DNA from: Nocardioides sp. SYSU D00038
Lineage (GTDB): Bacteria > Actinomycetota > Actinomycetes > Propionibacteriales > Nocardioidaceae
Reading direction: 5' to 3'
DNA: 64,000 nucleotides
Assembly: GCF_016924665.1 (NCBI RefSeq)
Contig: NZ_JAFFJT010000007.1
Location: 124,001 to 188,000 of the forward strand
The notes beneath the pieces were generated by a model, which saw only the letters and a list, made by a program, of their open reading frames with translations, was not told where the DNA came from and searched no databases. Every line of letters starts with the position of its first letter. Position 1 is the stretch's first letter. The position numbers and the translations under genes are program-made. Of the stretch, positions 38,179 to 46,936 are shown piece by piece.

Positions 38179-40623
38179 TCAGAGCTTCTCGACCGGGGCG
38201 TAGCGCAGCAGCAGGCGCTTGACGCCGTCGCTGCCGAAGTCGATCGAGGCGACCGACTTGTCGCCCGAGCCCTCGAGCGCCACCACGGTGCCGAGCCCGA
38301 ACGAGTCGTGGGTGACCCGGTCGCCCGGCTCGAGCGACGGGATCTCGCGGGACGGCTTGGCCTTGGCGCGGGCGTCGGCCCGTGCGGCGGCGGCGGAGAA
38401 GTTGCGCCGCCCGGCGTCGGTGGGCTGCCCGACCCCGCCGTAGCGCGACGACGAGGCGAGGTCGGGGCGGCCCCAGCTGGTCTGGGCGGCCTCGGTGCGG
38501 CGCCAGTCGACGAGGTCGACGGGCAGCTCGTCGAGGAAGCGCGAGCCGGGGTTGTGCGTGGGGGCGCCCCAGGCCGAGCGCACCACGGCCCGGGAGATGT
38601 AGAGGCGCTCGCGGGCCCGGGTGAGACCGACGTAGGCGAGCCGGCGCTCCTCCTCCAGCTCCGGCTGGTCGCCCAGGGCGCGCGAGTGGGGGAACACGCC
38701 GTCCTCGAGCCCGGTGAGGAAGACGACGGGGAACTCCAGCCCCTTCGCGGTGTGCAGGGTCATCAGGGTGACCACGCCGTCGCCGTCGTCGGGGATCTGG
38801 TCGGTGTCGGCGACCAGCGCGACCCGCTCCAGGAAGTCGGAGAGGCTGGGCGCCAGGGTGCCGGCGTCGACGTCGGTGGGGTCGGCCGAGGGTCCGGAGA
38901 CGGGATCGTCGGAGAACTCGCGGGCGACGGCGACGAGCTCGCCGAGGTTCTCCACCCGGGTGGCGTCCTGCGGGTCGTCGGAGGCCTCGAGCTCGGCGAG
39001 GTAGCCCGAGCGCTCCAGCACCGTCTCCAGGACGACGTCGGCTCGTTCGCCGGCCGAGACCATCGACTGCAGCTCCTCGACCAGCGCGACGAACCCGCGG
39101 ATCGCGGTCAGCGACCGGGTCGCCAGGCCGGGTGCGTCCTCGGCGCGGCGCAGCGCCTCCCAGAAGGTCAGTCCGTCGCGCTCGGCGAGCGCCTGCACGC
39201 AGGCGACCGCACGGTCGCCGATGCCGCGCTTGGGGGTGTTGAGCACCCGCCGCAGCGACACCTGGTCGGCGGGGTTGACCAGCATCCGCAGGTAGGCGAG
39301 CGCGTCGCGCACCTCGCGCCGCTCGTAGAAGCGGACGCCGCCGACCACGCGGTAGGGCTGGCCGGTGCGGATGAACACCTCCTCGAAGACCCGCGACTGG
39401 GCGTTGGTGCGGTAGAACACCGCGACGTCCGCAGCCTTGTGGCCGCGGTCGACCAGCGCGTCGATCTCGTCGGAGACGAACCTCGCCTCGTCGTGCTGGT
39501 CGTCGGCCACGTAGCCGACGATCCGCTCGCCGTCCCCGGCCTCGGACCACAGCCGCTTCTCCTTGCGCCCCTTGTTGTTGCCGATGACGGCGTTGGCGGC
39601 GTTGAGGATGGTCTGGGTGGATCGGTAGTTCTGCTCCAGCAGGATCGAGGTGGCGTCGGGGAAGTCCTGCTCGAAGTCGAGGATGTTGCGGATGTTGGCG
39701 CCGCGGAACGCGTAGATGGACTGGTCGGCGTCGCCGACCACCATCAGCTCGGCCGGCTCGACCCGCTCGCCGCCGCTCGCGGTCTCCTCCAGCTGCGCCG
39801 CGCAGAGCTGGTGGATCAGCGCGTACTGCGCGTGGTTGGTGTCCTGGTACTCGTCGACCAGCACGTGGCGGAACCGCCGCCGGTAGGTCTCCAGCACGTC
39901 GGGGAACTGCTGGAACAGGTGCACCGTCGACATGATCAGGTCGTCGAAGTCGAGGGCGTTGGCCTCGCGCAGCCGCCGCTGGTAGAGCGTGTACGCCGCG
40001 GCGTAGGACTCCTCGAGCTTGTTGCTCGACAGCCCCGCGACCTCCTCGGGGTCGCGCAGCTCGTTCTTGTGGCTCGAGACCCAGTGCAGCAGCGGGCCGG
40101 GCTGGTAGCGCTTGGTGTCGAGGTCGAGCTCGCCGATCACCAGCTGCATCAGCCGCTTCTGGTCCGCGGCGTCGTAGATCGAGAAGCTGGAGGTCAGCCC
40201 GAGCTTGTCGACCTCCTTGCGCAGGATCCGCACGCAGGCGGAGTGGAAGGTCGAGACCCACATGATCCGGGCCCGCCGGCCGACCAGCTCCTCGACCCGC
40301 TCCTTCATCTCGGCCGCGGCCTTGTTGGTGAAGGTGATCGCGAGGATCGACCCGGGGTGGGCCTTGCGCTCCGAGACCAGCCAGGCGATCCGGCGGGTCA
40401 GCACCCGGGTCTTGCCCGAGCCGGCACCGGCCACCACCAGCAGCGGGGCCCCCTCGTGGACCACCGCCGCCCGCTGCGGCTCGTTGAGGCCGGCGAGCAG
40501 CTCCTCGGGGGTCGGGCCGCGACGGGCCGGGCGCTCCCCCTCGTCGCCGTCACCGCCGTCACCCGGGCCCCGGGCGGTGCGGGAGAGCCGGTCGAGGTCG
40601 GGGAGGGGGATCTGGGAGCTCAT
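38179..40623 (-). CDS. pcrA: ATP-dependent DNA helicase PcrA/UvrD
   Basis: An 814-residue superfamily 1A 3'-5' helicase for excision repair and clearing of replication blocks. Motifs: LNEPQRAAVVHEGAPLLVVA with Walker A GAGSGKTRVL (about 65-75), DEYQDTNHAQY (motif II), VVGDADQSIYAFRGA (III), LEQNYRSTQTIL (IV), VTLMTLHTAKGLEF (V) and YVGLTRARERLYI (VI). The C-terminal Tudor-like piece includes GDRVTHDSFGLGTVV, found in PcrA. Full length. Confidence 0.97.
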   Translation of the reverse strand: MSSQIPLPDLDRLSRTARGPGDGGDGDEGERPARRGPTPEELLAGLNEPQRAAVVHEGAPLLVVAGAGSGKTRVLTRRIAWLVSERKAHPGSILAITFTNKAAAEMKERVEELVGRRARIMWVSTFHSACVRILRKEVDKLGLTSSFSIYDAADQKRLMQLVIGELDLDTKRYQPGPLLHWVSSHKNELRDPEEVAGLSSNKLEESYAAAYTLYQRRLREANALDFDDLIMSTVHLFQQFPDVLETYRRRFRHVLVDEYQDTNHAQYALIHQLCAAQLEETASGGERVEPAELMVVGDADQSIYAFRGANIRNILDFEQDFPDATSILLEQNYRSTQTILNAANAVIGNNKGRKEKRLWSEAGDGERIVGYVADDQHDEARFVSDEIDALVDRGHKAADVAVFYRTNAQSRVFEEVFIRTGQPYRVVGGVRFYERREVRDALAYLRMLVNPADQVSLRRVLNTPKRGIGDRAVACVQALAERDGLTFWEALRRAEDAPGLATRSLTAIRGFVALVEELQSMVSAGERADVVLETVLERSGYLAELEASDDPQDATRVENLGELVAVAREFSDDPVSGPSADPTDVDAGTLAPSLSDFLERVALVADTDQIPDDGDGVVTLMTLHTAKGLEFPVVFLTGLEDGVFPHSRALGDQPELEEERRLAYVGLTRARERLYISRAVVRSAWGAPTHNPGSRFLDELPVDLVDWRRTEAAQTSWGRPDLASSSRYGGVGQPTDAGRRNFSAAAARADARAKAKPSREIPSLEPGDRVTHDSFGLGTVVALEGSGDKSVASIDFGSDGVKRLLLRYAPVEKL

Positions 40624-40667
40624 GCTGCCCCCAGCCTACGGCGCCGCGTGGCGCCGCCCGGACCCCG

Positions 40668-41030
40668 TCAGTAGGACCCGTGGACGGGCGACCAGAACAC
40701 CGCGACCGCGACGTTGGCGACGGTCAGCAGGAGCAGCAACGCCCACAGGCCCTGCGGGATCCGCTCCTTGCGCAGGTTGGCCATCACCAGCACCAGGATC
40801 ACGACGCCGACGACCAGCTTGACGCCGACCTTGGCGTGGTCGACGTCGCCGTCACCGGCCTCAAGGACGCCGACCAGGGCGAGCCCGGCGAGCACCGCCG
40901 TGCCGGCGCCGTCGCGCATCAGGTCGTTGACCCGCTTCTCGGGGAGCCGCGCCTGCGCCAGCAGGCCGCCGAACAGCGCGGCGAAGCCGAGCAGGTGGAG
41001 CAGCAGCAGGACCAGGCGCAGGATCTCCAT
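40668..41030 (-). CDS. Small four-helix membrane protein
   Basis: A 120-residue hydrophobic protein with four predicted helices (ILRLVLLLLHLLGFAALFGG; GAGTAVLAGLALVGVLEA; VGVKLVVGVVILVLVMANL; LWALLLLLTVANVAVAVFW) and an HAKVGVKL motif before helix 3. I cannot assign a family with certainty. ATG 41030 is chosen. It is downstream of the permease gene, 18 bp after its 3' side. Confidence 0.75.
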   Translation of the reverse strand: MEILRLVLLLLHLLGFAALFGGLLAQARLPEKRVNDLMRDGAGTAVLAGLALVGVLEAGDGDVDHAKVGVKLVVGVVILVLVMANLRKERIPQGLWALLLLLTVANVAVAVFWSPVHGSY

Positions 41031-41048
41031 GGCCCGCAAGGTAGCGGA

Positions 41049-42470
41049 TCAGTCCTTCAGGGCCGCCGGGTCACCCCGCTCGACGCCCTCCGGGCGGTCG
41101 TTGGAGCCGAAGAAGTACTCCAGCACGAAGAGGACCACCCCGAGCCCGATCAGGGCCAGCGACCACCACAGCGAGGTCGGGTCGTCGTAGACGACGTAGC
41201 CGAGCAGCACCAGGTTGCCGACCAGGCCGGCGAGCAGCAGCAGGGTCGGGGCGCGGTAGGTGTCGGGCGTCTCGTCCTCGCCGCGGAGCTTGAGCGCGGA
41301 CACGATCACCGACGCGTAGACGAAGAGGAGCAGCAGCACGGTCACGGCGGCCAGCCGCTCGACGACGCTGACGTCCTCGACCTTGGGCAGCACGTGGCTG
41401 GCCACCAGGAGCCCGGCCACCACCACGCCGGAGAACAGCAGCCCGACCCAGGGGCTGCGACGCGACGAGTGCACCTTGGCGAACACGTTGGGCACGACGT
41501 CCTCGTTGGCCATGCCGTAGAGGATCCGCGACTGGGTCACGAACGTGACCAGCGTGGTGTTGGTGATCGCGACCATCGCGATCACGGCGAACAGGGTGGA
41601 GAGGAACGACTGCGGCAGGCCGAGGAAGCCGGTCTCGACGACCTCGAGCAGCGCCGCCTTCGACGCCGCGAGCTGGTCGACCGGCACGGTCAGGGCGGCG
41701 GCGATCGCGACCGTGACGTAGACGATGCCGGCGCCCACCATGCCGCCGACCAGGGCCTTGGGGAAGGTACGCCGCGGCTCGGTGCACTCCTCGGCGACGT
41801 TGGCGGCGTTCTCGAAGCCGGTCATGGCGAAGAAGCCGAGGGCGACACCGGCGATCAGCGCGAGCATCCAGTTGTCGCCGCCGTCGAAGTCGACCAGCAC
41901 CGCGAAGTCGGCGTCGCCGCCGAAGATCGTGCCGAGGCCGATGAGGACGACGATCAGCAGGCCGGTGATCTCGACCAGGGTCATCGCGACGTTGGCCACG
42001 ACCGACTCGGTGATCCCGATGAAGTTGATGACGCACAGCGCGACGACGAACAGGATCGAGACCAGCAGCGCCGGCGGACCGGCCCAGACCTCGGCGAAGT
42101 AGCCGGAGAAGCCCGCCGCCAGCGAGCCGGAGGCGGCGAAGCTGGAGGCCAGCATCGCCACGGTCACCAGGAAGGTCACCGCGGGGATGCCGAACGCCCG
42201 GTTGACGTAGAGCGACGCTCCCGCTGCCCGGGGGTACTTGGTCACCAGCTCGGCGTAGGCCATGCCGGTGAGCGTGGCGACGGTGACGCCGACCAGGAAC
42301 GCCAGCCAGAACGCCCCGCCGACGGCCGCCGCGACGGCGCCGATGAGGACGTAGATGCCCGAGCCGAGCACGTCGCCCAGCACGTAGAAGAACAGCTGCC
42401 GACCGGTGATGGAGCGCTTGAGGTCGGTGTCGTCGAGCTCTTCGACAGCAGGCTCGTGGGTGGCGGTCAT
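41049..42470 (-). CDS. APC-family amino acid permease
   Basis: A 473-residue transporter with 12 helices. Helix 1 has the broken-helix motif LGSGIYVLIGAVA, and helix 6 the region GFFAMTGFENAANVAEE. Both are typical of APC amino acid/cation symporters of the CAT/YfnA kind. The C-terminus is charged. Substrate unknown. It is transcribed away from the MarR gene. Confidence 0.88.
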   Translation of the reverse strand: MTATHEPAVEELDDTDLKRSITGRQLFFYVLGDVLGSGIYVLIGAVAAAVGGAFWLAFLVGVTVATLTGMAYAELVTKYPRAAGASLYVNRAFGIPAVTFLVTVAMLASSFAASGSLAAGFSGYFAEVWAGPPALLVSILFVVALCVINFIGITESVVANVAMTLVEITGLLIVVLIGLGTIFGGDADFAVLVDFDGGDNWMLALIAGVALGFFAMTGFENAANVAEECTEPRRTFPKALVGGMVGAGIVYVTVAIAAALTVPVDQLAASKAALLEVVETGFLGLPQSFLSTLFAVIAMVAITNTTLVTFVTQSRILYGMANEDVVPNVFAKVHSSRRSPWVGLLFSGVVVAGLLVASHVLPKVEDVSVVERLAAVTVLLLLFVYASVIVSALKLRGEDETPDTYRAPTLLLLAGLVGNLVLLGYVVYDDPTSLWWSLALIGLGVVLFVLEYFFGSNDRPEGVERGDPAALKD

Positions 42471-42558
42471 TGGTCCTCCTGAGGTCCGGTCACGCTCAGC
42501 CGTGCGGCCGCCGGTACCCGAACGGGCGAGCGGGCCATACCCAGGGGCAAGGGGCCGG

Positions 42559-43008
42559 CTACCCGCCGCGCAGGAGGTCGAGGTCCTTGCGTAGGGCGGC
42601 GGCGCGGCGCGGACCCAGCAGGGCGTCGATCTCCCCCTCCACCTCCGGCACCACGGTGCGCGCGATGGCGAAGACCTCGCGGCCCTTGTCGGTGGCCAGC
42701 ACCAGCTTGGCGCGCCGGTCCTCGGGGTCGGGACGGCGTACGACGTAGCCGTGCCTCTCCAGGTGGCCCACGAGTTCGGCCATCGCCTGCTTGGTCATCT
42801 GCGCCCGCTCGGCGAGCCGCGCCACCGTCGTACCCGTGTCGTCCAGGTACTCGAAGACCGCGCTGTGCGCGGGCCGCACCGCGCCGTGACCGGTCTCGGC
42901 CAAGCGGGCGAGCACCCGTCCGTTCAGCACGACGTAGGCCTCCCGGAGCAGCACCACGGTGTTCACCGGTCGACCGCGGCCGGCCTCGAGAGGCAGCTCC
43001 CTTGACAT
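42559..43008 (-). CDS. MarR-family transcriptional regulator
   Basis: A 149-residue dimeric winged-helix repressor. The wHTH covers about 55-105: TTVARLAERAQMTKQAMAEL is the recognition region, and the wing reads RRPDPEDRRAKLV. ATG 43008 faces the cupin gene 29 bp away, with an inverted repeat between them, so it most likely represses the cupin-glycosyltransferase operon and itself. A phenolic or drug-like ligand is typical of the family; the ligand here is unknown. Confidence 0.9.
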   Translation of the reverse strand: MSRELPLEAGRGRPVNTVVLLREAYVVLNGRVLARLAETGHGAVRPAHSAVFEYLDDTGTTVARLAERAQMTKQAMAELVGHLERHGYVVRRPDPEDRRAKLVLATDKGREVFAIARTVVPEVEGEIDALLGPRRAAALRKDLDLLRGG

Positions 43009-43031
43009 CAGACAGGCTGCCTGTCTATCTT
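43002..43031 (+). promoter_or_regulatory. Consensus-like promoter of the cupin-glycosyltransferase operon (leaderless)
   Basis: TTGACA (43002-43007), an 18-bp spacer and TATCTT (43026-43031). Transcription would begin about 7 nt later, at the ATG of the cupin gene (43038). No ribosome site precedes that ATG, so the mRNA is probably leaderless. The -35 overlaps the first codons of marR on the other strand. Confidence 0.7.
43010..43026. promoter_or_regulatory. MarR operator: perfect inverted repeat
   Basis: AGACAGGC-T-GCCTGTCT, perfect 8-bp arms around one base. It fills the spacer between the -35 and -10 of the cupin promoter and starts two bases upstream of the marR start codon. A bound MarR dimer would block both genes. 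Confidence 0.8.
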
Positions 43032-43037
43032 TCCCAT

Positions 43038-43526
43038 ATGGACATGCTACCTGTCGACACACCGACGTCATTGACCGAGGCCGAGTGCCTGCCCCTGGGG
43101 ACCGACGAGATCGCGATCCTCGCCAGCTGCGCCCAGACCGACGGGGCGATCTTCGCCATCCTGGTGCGGATGCCTCCCGGAGGCGGCCCGCCCCTCATGC
43201 ATCGGCACGAGCCCGCGGAGGTCTACCACGTGCTGTCCGGCGAGCTCGCCTTCTACCTCGGCCGGGCCGACGGAGGGGTCGACCGGATCGCGGTGCGGGC
43301 CGGCGAGGTCATGCCGCTCGCGGGCGGCACACCGCACACCATCCGCAACGAGACCGACGAGGTCGCCGAGGCGTTCGCCGTGCACACCCCCGGCGCGGTG
43401 ATGGAGGGCTTCACTCGCGCCGCCGCCGGGCTCGCGACCCACGGCAGCCCGTCGATGGATGCCGTGCTCGCGCTCGCCGACGAGCACGGCATCGAGATGC
43501 TCGGTCCCGTGCCGGGGCAGTCGTGA
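43038..43526 (+). CDS. Cupin-domain protein
   Basis: A 162-residue single-domain cupin. Metal ligands are visible in LMHRHEPAEVYHVLSGE (His55, His57, Glu61) and in GTPHTIRN (His100). The N-terminal part extends the barrel, and the C-terminus is helical. Reaction unknown; it may be a dioxygenase, isomerase or ligand-binding protein. The start ATG 43038 coincides with the predicted transcription start. Its stop overlaps the glycosyltransferase GTG as GTGA. Confidence 0.85.
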   Translation: MDMLPVDTPTSLTEAECLPLGTDEIAILASCAQTDGAIFAILVRMPPGGGPPLMHRHEPAEVYHVLSGELAFYLGRADGGVDRIAVRAGEVMPLAGGTPHTIRNETDEVAEAFAVHTPGAVMEGFTRAAAGLATHGSPSMDAVLALADEHGIEMLGPVPGQS

Positions 43527-44857
43527 GTCGCCCCGGCCCGTCCGAACGCAGGTCCCCGCTGCGATTCCTGCTGGCCACCTTGCCCGCGGCGGGGCACACC
43601 CACCCCGCCGTGCCGGTCGCGAACGCCCTGGTTGAGCGCGGGCACGAGGTCCGCTGGCTCGCCGGGCGAGAGTTCGAGCAGCTCGTCGAGTCGACGGGCG
43701 CCGGGTTCGAGCCCTTCGTGCACAGCCACGACCCCGCCCACGGCGGCGGGCTCGCCGAGCGCTTTCCGCAACGGGAAGCCCTGAGCGGCGTTGCCGGAAT
43801 CACCTTCGACATCAAGCACGTCTTCCTCGACGAGATCCCGGCGCAGGTGCGCGACTACCGCCGGGTGCTCGCGACCTACGACGCCGACGTCGTCGTCGCC
43901 GACACGGGCGTCATGGGCACCCGCGTGCAGCACGAGCTCGGCGGACCCCGCTGGGCCTCCATCGGCGTGACGCCGCTCGCGCTGCCCAGCCGCGACGTGG
44001 CGCCCTTCGGGCCCGGGTTGCCGCCCCCGCGGACGAACGCGGCCCGGTTGAGGGCGGGCCTGCTGTCCTTCGGCATGCGGGTGGCCATGCGCGGCGTCGA
44101 GAGGCACCACGCGGTCGTGCGGGCGCGACTCGGCCTGCCGCGATCGCCCCTCGGGGTCTTCGAGGCCGTGGCGTCCCCCTACCTGTTCCTGCAGACCGGC
44201 ACCGAAGCTGTCGACTACCCCCGAAGCGACCTACCGCCGCAGGTCCACTACGTCGGCCCGCTCGTCAGTAGCGGCCTGCCGTCGTCGTCGGCCACCGACT
44301 GGTCGGGCCTGGCTGGTGGGCGCCCGATCGTCGTGCTGACGCAGGGCACCGTGGCCACCGGCCGGGACTCCCTCGTGGGTCCGGGCCTGCGCGCCCTCGC
44401 CGGCGAGCCGGTCCACGTCGTCGCAGTGGGCGGGGAGCGGCCGGAGGTGCTGCCGGCCAACGCCGTGCACGTTCCCTACCTGCCCTACGACGAGGTGCTC
44501 CCCCACGCATCGGCGATGGTGACCAACGGGGGCTACGGCGGCGTGCAGATCGCGCTGGCCCACGGCGTGCCGCTCGCCATCGCCGGCACGACGGAGGACA
44601 AGCCGGAGGTCGCGGCGCGGATCGCGTGGGCCGGGGCGGGCCTCGACCTGCGCAAGGCCGATCCCACCGAGGCGGCGCTTCGCGACGCGGTACGTCGCCT
44701 GCTCGAGGAGCCGGGTCTGCGCGAGGCTGCCAGGCGGATCGCGCAGGACTTCGCCGCCCACGACGCAGGGCGCACCTCGGCGGAGCTGCTCGAGGCGCTG
44801 GCTCGAGCTCCCCACGAGGTGGGACCGGCCGCCGCGGCGGGGCGGGTGCCGGGCTAG
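43523..44857 (+). CDS. GT1/MGT-family glycosyltransferase
   Basis: A 444-residue GT-B glycosyltransferase of the macrolide/flavonoid type. The acceptor half begins LLATLPAAGHTHPAVPVANAL with the catalytic-type His. The donor half has VTNGGYGGVQIALAHGVPLAI, where THGG is normally seen, so Asn replaces His. Such enzymes sugar-coat antibiotics, pigments or lipids. With a MarR repressor and a cupin, the cassette looks like an inducible detoxification or modification unit. Its stop shares the tetranucleotide CTAG with the convergent regulator gene. No acceptor can be named. Confidence 0.87.
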   Translation: MSRPGPSERRSPLRFLLATLPAAGHTHPAVPVANALVERGHEVRWLAGREFEQLVESTGAGFEPFVHSHDPAHGGGLAERFPQREALSGVAGITFDIKHVFLDEIPAQVRDYRRVLATYDADVVVADTGVMGTRVQHELGGPRWASIGVTPLALPSRDVAPFGPGLPPPRTNAARLRAGLLSFGMRVAMRGVERHHAVVRARLGLPRSPLGVFEAVASPYLFLQTGTEAVDYPRSDLPPQVHYVGPLVSSGLPSSSATDWSGLAGGRPIVVLTQGTVATGRDSLVGPGLRALAGEPVHVVAVGGERPEVLPANAVHVPYLPYDEVLPHASAMVTNGGYGGVQIALAHGVPLAIAGTTEDKPEVAARIAWAGAGLDLRKADPTEAALRDAVRRLLEEPGLREAARRIAQDFAAHDAGRTSAELLEALARAPHEVGPAAAAGRVPG

Positions 44858-45507
44858 AGCAGCCGACGGTCCGTCGCCCAGCGCGTCAGCTCGTGGCGCG
44901 AGGAGAGCTGGAGCTTGCGCAGCACGTTGGACATGTGGGTCTCCACGGTCTTGATGGAGATGAACAGCTCCTTGGCCACCTCCTTGTAGGCGTAGCCGCG
45001 GGCGATCAGCCGCATCACCTCGCGCTCGCGCTCGGTGAGCCGGTCGAGGTCCTCGTCGACGGCGGCCACCTCGATCGAGCCGGCGAACGCGTCGAGCACG
45101 AAGCCCGCCAACCGCGGCGAGAACACCGCGTCGCCGTCGGCGACCCGCCGGATCGCCGAGACCAGCTCGGGGCCGGTGATGGTCTTGGTGACGTAGCCGC
45201 GGGCGCCGCCGCGGATGGTGCCGATGACGTCCTCGGCGGCGTCGCTGACCGACAGCGCCAGGAACCGGGTCTCGGTGGCGGCCAGCCGCCGCATCACCTC
45301 GACCCCGCCCCCGCCGGGCAGGTGCACGTCGAGCAGGACGACGTCCGGGCGGTGCGCCTGCACCGCGGCGACCGCCTCGTCGACGTCCGCGGCCTCGGCC
45401 AGCACGTCGACGACGCCCGCGCCGGCCGAGGCCAGCTCGGCGCGCACGCCGCTGCGGAACATCGCGTGGTCGTCGACGACCACCACTCGGACCGGTGCGT
45501 CAGCCAT
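44854..45507 (-). CDS. NarL/LuxR-family response regulator
   Basis: A 217-residue DNA-binding regulator. The receiver domain has acidic pair DD (12-13), the phospho-acceptor Asp60 in DVVLLDVHLPGG and the Lys of YVTKTITG near 105. The C-terminal LuxR-type HTH (about 148-210) reads LTEREREVMRLIARGYAYKE ... IKTVETHMSNVLRKL. ATG 45507 overlaps the end of the kinase gene by 8 bp, a coupled two-component pair. Confidence 0.94.
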   Translation of the reverse strand: MADAPVRVVVVDDHAMFRSGVRAELASAGAGVVDVLAEAADVDEAVAAVQAHRPDVVLLDVHLPGGGGVEVMRRLAATETRFLALSVSDAAEDVIGTIRGGARGYVTKTITGPELVSAIRRVADGDAVFSPRLAGFVLDAFAGSIEVAAVDEDLDRLTEREREVMRLIARGYAYKEVAKELFISIKTVETHMSNVLRKLQLSSRHELTRWATDRRLL

Positions 45508-46792
45508 GGTTCTCCTCCTGGCGTGGGGACTGCTCGGGTCGGGAGAGGTGCAGCCGCACCTCGGTGCCCCCGCCGGGGGCGGAGCGGATCTCGGCGCGGC
45601 CGCCGTGGCGGGCCATCCGGTCGATGATCGAGCCGCGGACGCCCAGCCGGTCGACGGGCACGGCGTCGAGGTCGAAGCCGGGCCCGCGGTCGCGCACGAA
45701 CACGTCGACCGCCCCCGGCGTGATCTCGGCGTAGACGTCGACCCGGCCGGTGCCGGCGTGCTTGGCGGCGTTGGTGACCGCCTCGCGGGTCGCGGCCACG
45801 ACCGGACGGAGCAGCTCGTCGAAGTCGCAGTCGCCCACGCTCACGACGTCGACGGTGACGCCGTGGGCGTCCTCCACCTCGGCCGCGGCGCCGCGCAGCG
45901 CGCTGGCCAGCGTGCGCTCGTCGGTGGCCTCGCCGGAGTAGAGCCAGGCCCGCAGGTCGCGCTCCTGGGCGCGGGCCAGCCGGGCCACGGTGGCGGAGTC
46001 GCCGGCGTTGTTCTGGATCAGGGCGAGGGTCTGCAGCACGGAGTCGTGGAGGTGGGCGGCGACGTCGGCGCGCTCCTGGGTGCGCACCCGCTCCTCGCGC
46101 TCGGCCGACAGGTCGGCGGCGAGCCGGAACACCCACGGTCCCACCACGAAGGCAATCGCGAGCACCCCGAGCAGCGCAGCCACCAGCACGCCGCGGGCGT
46201 CGCCGGCGTTGCCGTTGTCGAAGCCCACGATGAAGGCGGCCGAGATCAGCAGCACGATGCCGCAGGCGATCCGGGCGTACGCCGCCCAGCCGCCGCTGCC
46301 CAGCACGATCCGCACCGGGTCGATCCGGCCCGTGGAGTCGACCCAGCGCTCGCGCTGCGCCTCGTCGGCCTGTCGCCACAGCAGGGCGACCCCGGCCAGC
46401 GCCACCAGCACCGGCCAGAGCACCGCGCCCCGCCCGAAGAGCGCCTCGACGAAGAGGATCGCGCCCAGGCCGAGCGCGGCGAGGGCGATCGCCGGGCCCA
46501 CGTCGGAGAGCCGGCGCACCCGCCCTGGCCGGCGACCGCCCCGCGACGCCGACTCGGCGCCCGGGGTGGCGGTCTCGAACCGGCTGTCGGCCGGCAGCAC
46601 CATCCAGAGCCCGGCGTAGAAGGCGACGCCGAGGCCGCCGAAGGCCGCCGTGACGACGAACGCCGCCCGCACCCAGACCACCGGGAGCGCCAGGTGGCGC
46701 GCCAGGCCGGCCGCGACCCCACCGACGACCGGGGCCTCGGTGTCGCGGGTGGCGCGGCGGACGGTCGGCGGTGACAGCGTCGGCGTGCTCAT
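45500..46792 (-). CDS. PspC-domain sensor histidine kinase
   Basis: A 430-residue membrane kinase. The N-terminal PspC domain (about 18-70) has VVGGVAAGLARHLALPVVWVR and a hydrophobic helix. Three or four more membrane helices follow, then an HK_3-type dimerisation region with the phospho-His in VAAHLHDSVLQTLALIQ and an ATPase domain with AVTNAAKHAG (N-box) and DRGPGFDLD (G1). PspC-linked kinases of this type respond to envelope damage, like LiaFSR/PspC systems. It faces the PspC operon at 46937. Confidence 0.92.
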   Translation of the reverse strand: MSTPTLSPPTVRRATRDTEAPVVGGVAAGLARHLALPVVWVRAAFVVTAAFGGLGVAFYAGLWMVLPADSRFETATPGAESASRGGRRPGRVRRLSDVGPAIALAALGLGAILFVEALFGRGAVLWPVLVALAGVALLWRQADEAQRERWVDSTGRIDPVRIVLGSGGWAAYARIACGIVLLISAAFIVGFDNGNAGDARGVLVAALLGVLAIAFVVGPWVFRLAADLSAEREERVRTQERADVAAHLHDSVLQTLALIQNNAGDSATVARLARAQERDLRAWLYSGEATDERTLASALRGAAAEVEDAHGVTVDVVSVGDCDFDELLRPVVAATREAVTNAAKHAGTGRVDVYAEITPGAVDVFVRDRGPGFDLDAVPVDRLGVRGSIIDRMARHGGRAEIRSAPGGGTEVRLHLSRPEQSPRQEENHG

Positions 46793-46936
46793 GGCCCCTC
46801 AATCGTCACACAGCGCGAGGGTGCGTCCCATGAGGTTCGACCCCGAGGGACCCCTGACCCGCACCCCGCGCCGGCTCCCCGGGATCAGGGGCGTCCCCGA
46901 TGGTGCGCGATCCCGCGAGCGACCAGTCTGGTGGAC

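Noticed and set aside
36767..40261. 1164-codon open frame opposite and across the M23 and pcrA genes
   Set aside because: The real proteins there have full catalytic motifs in other frames; this frame has none.
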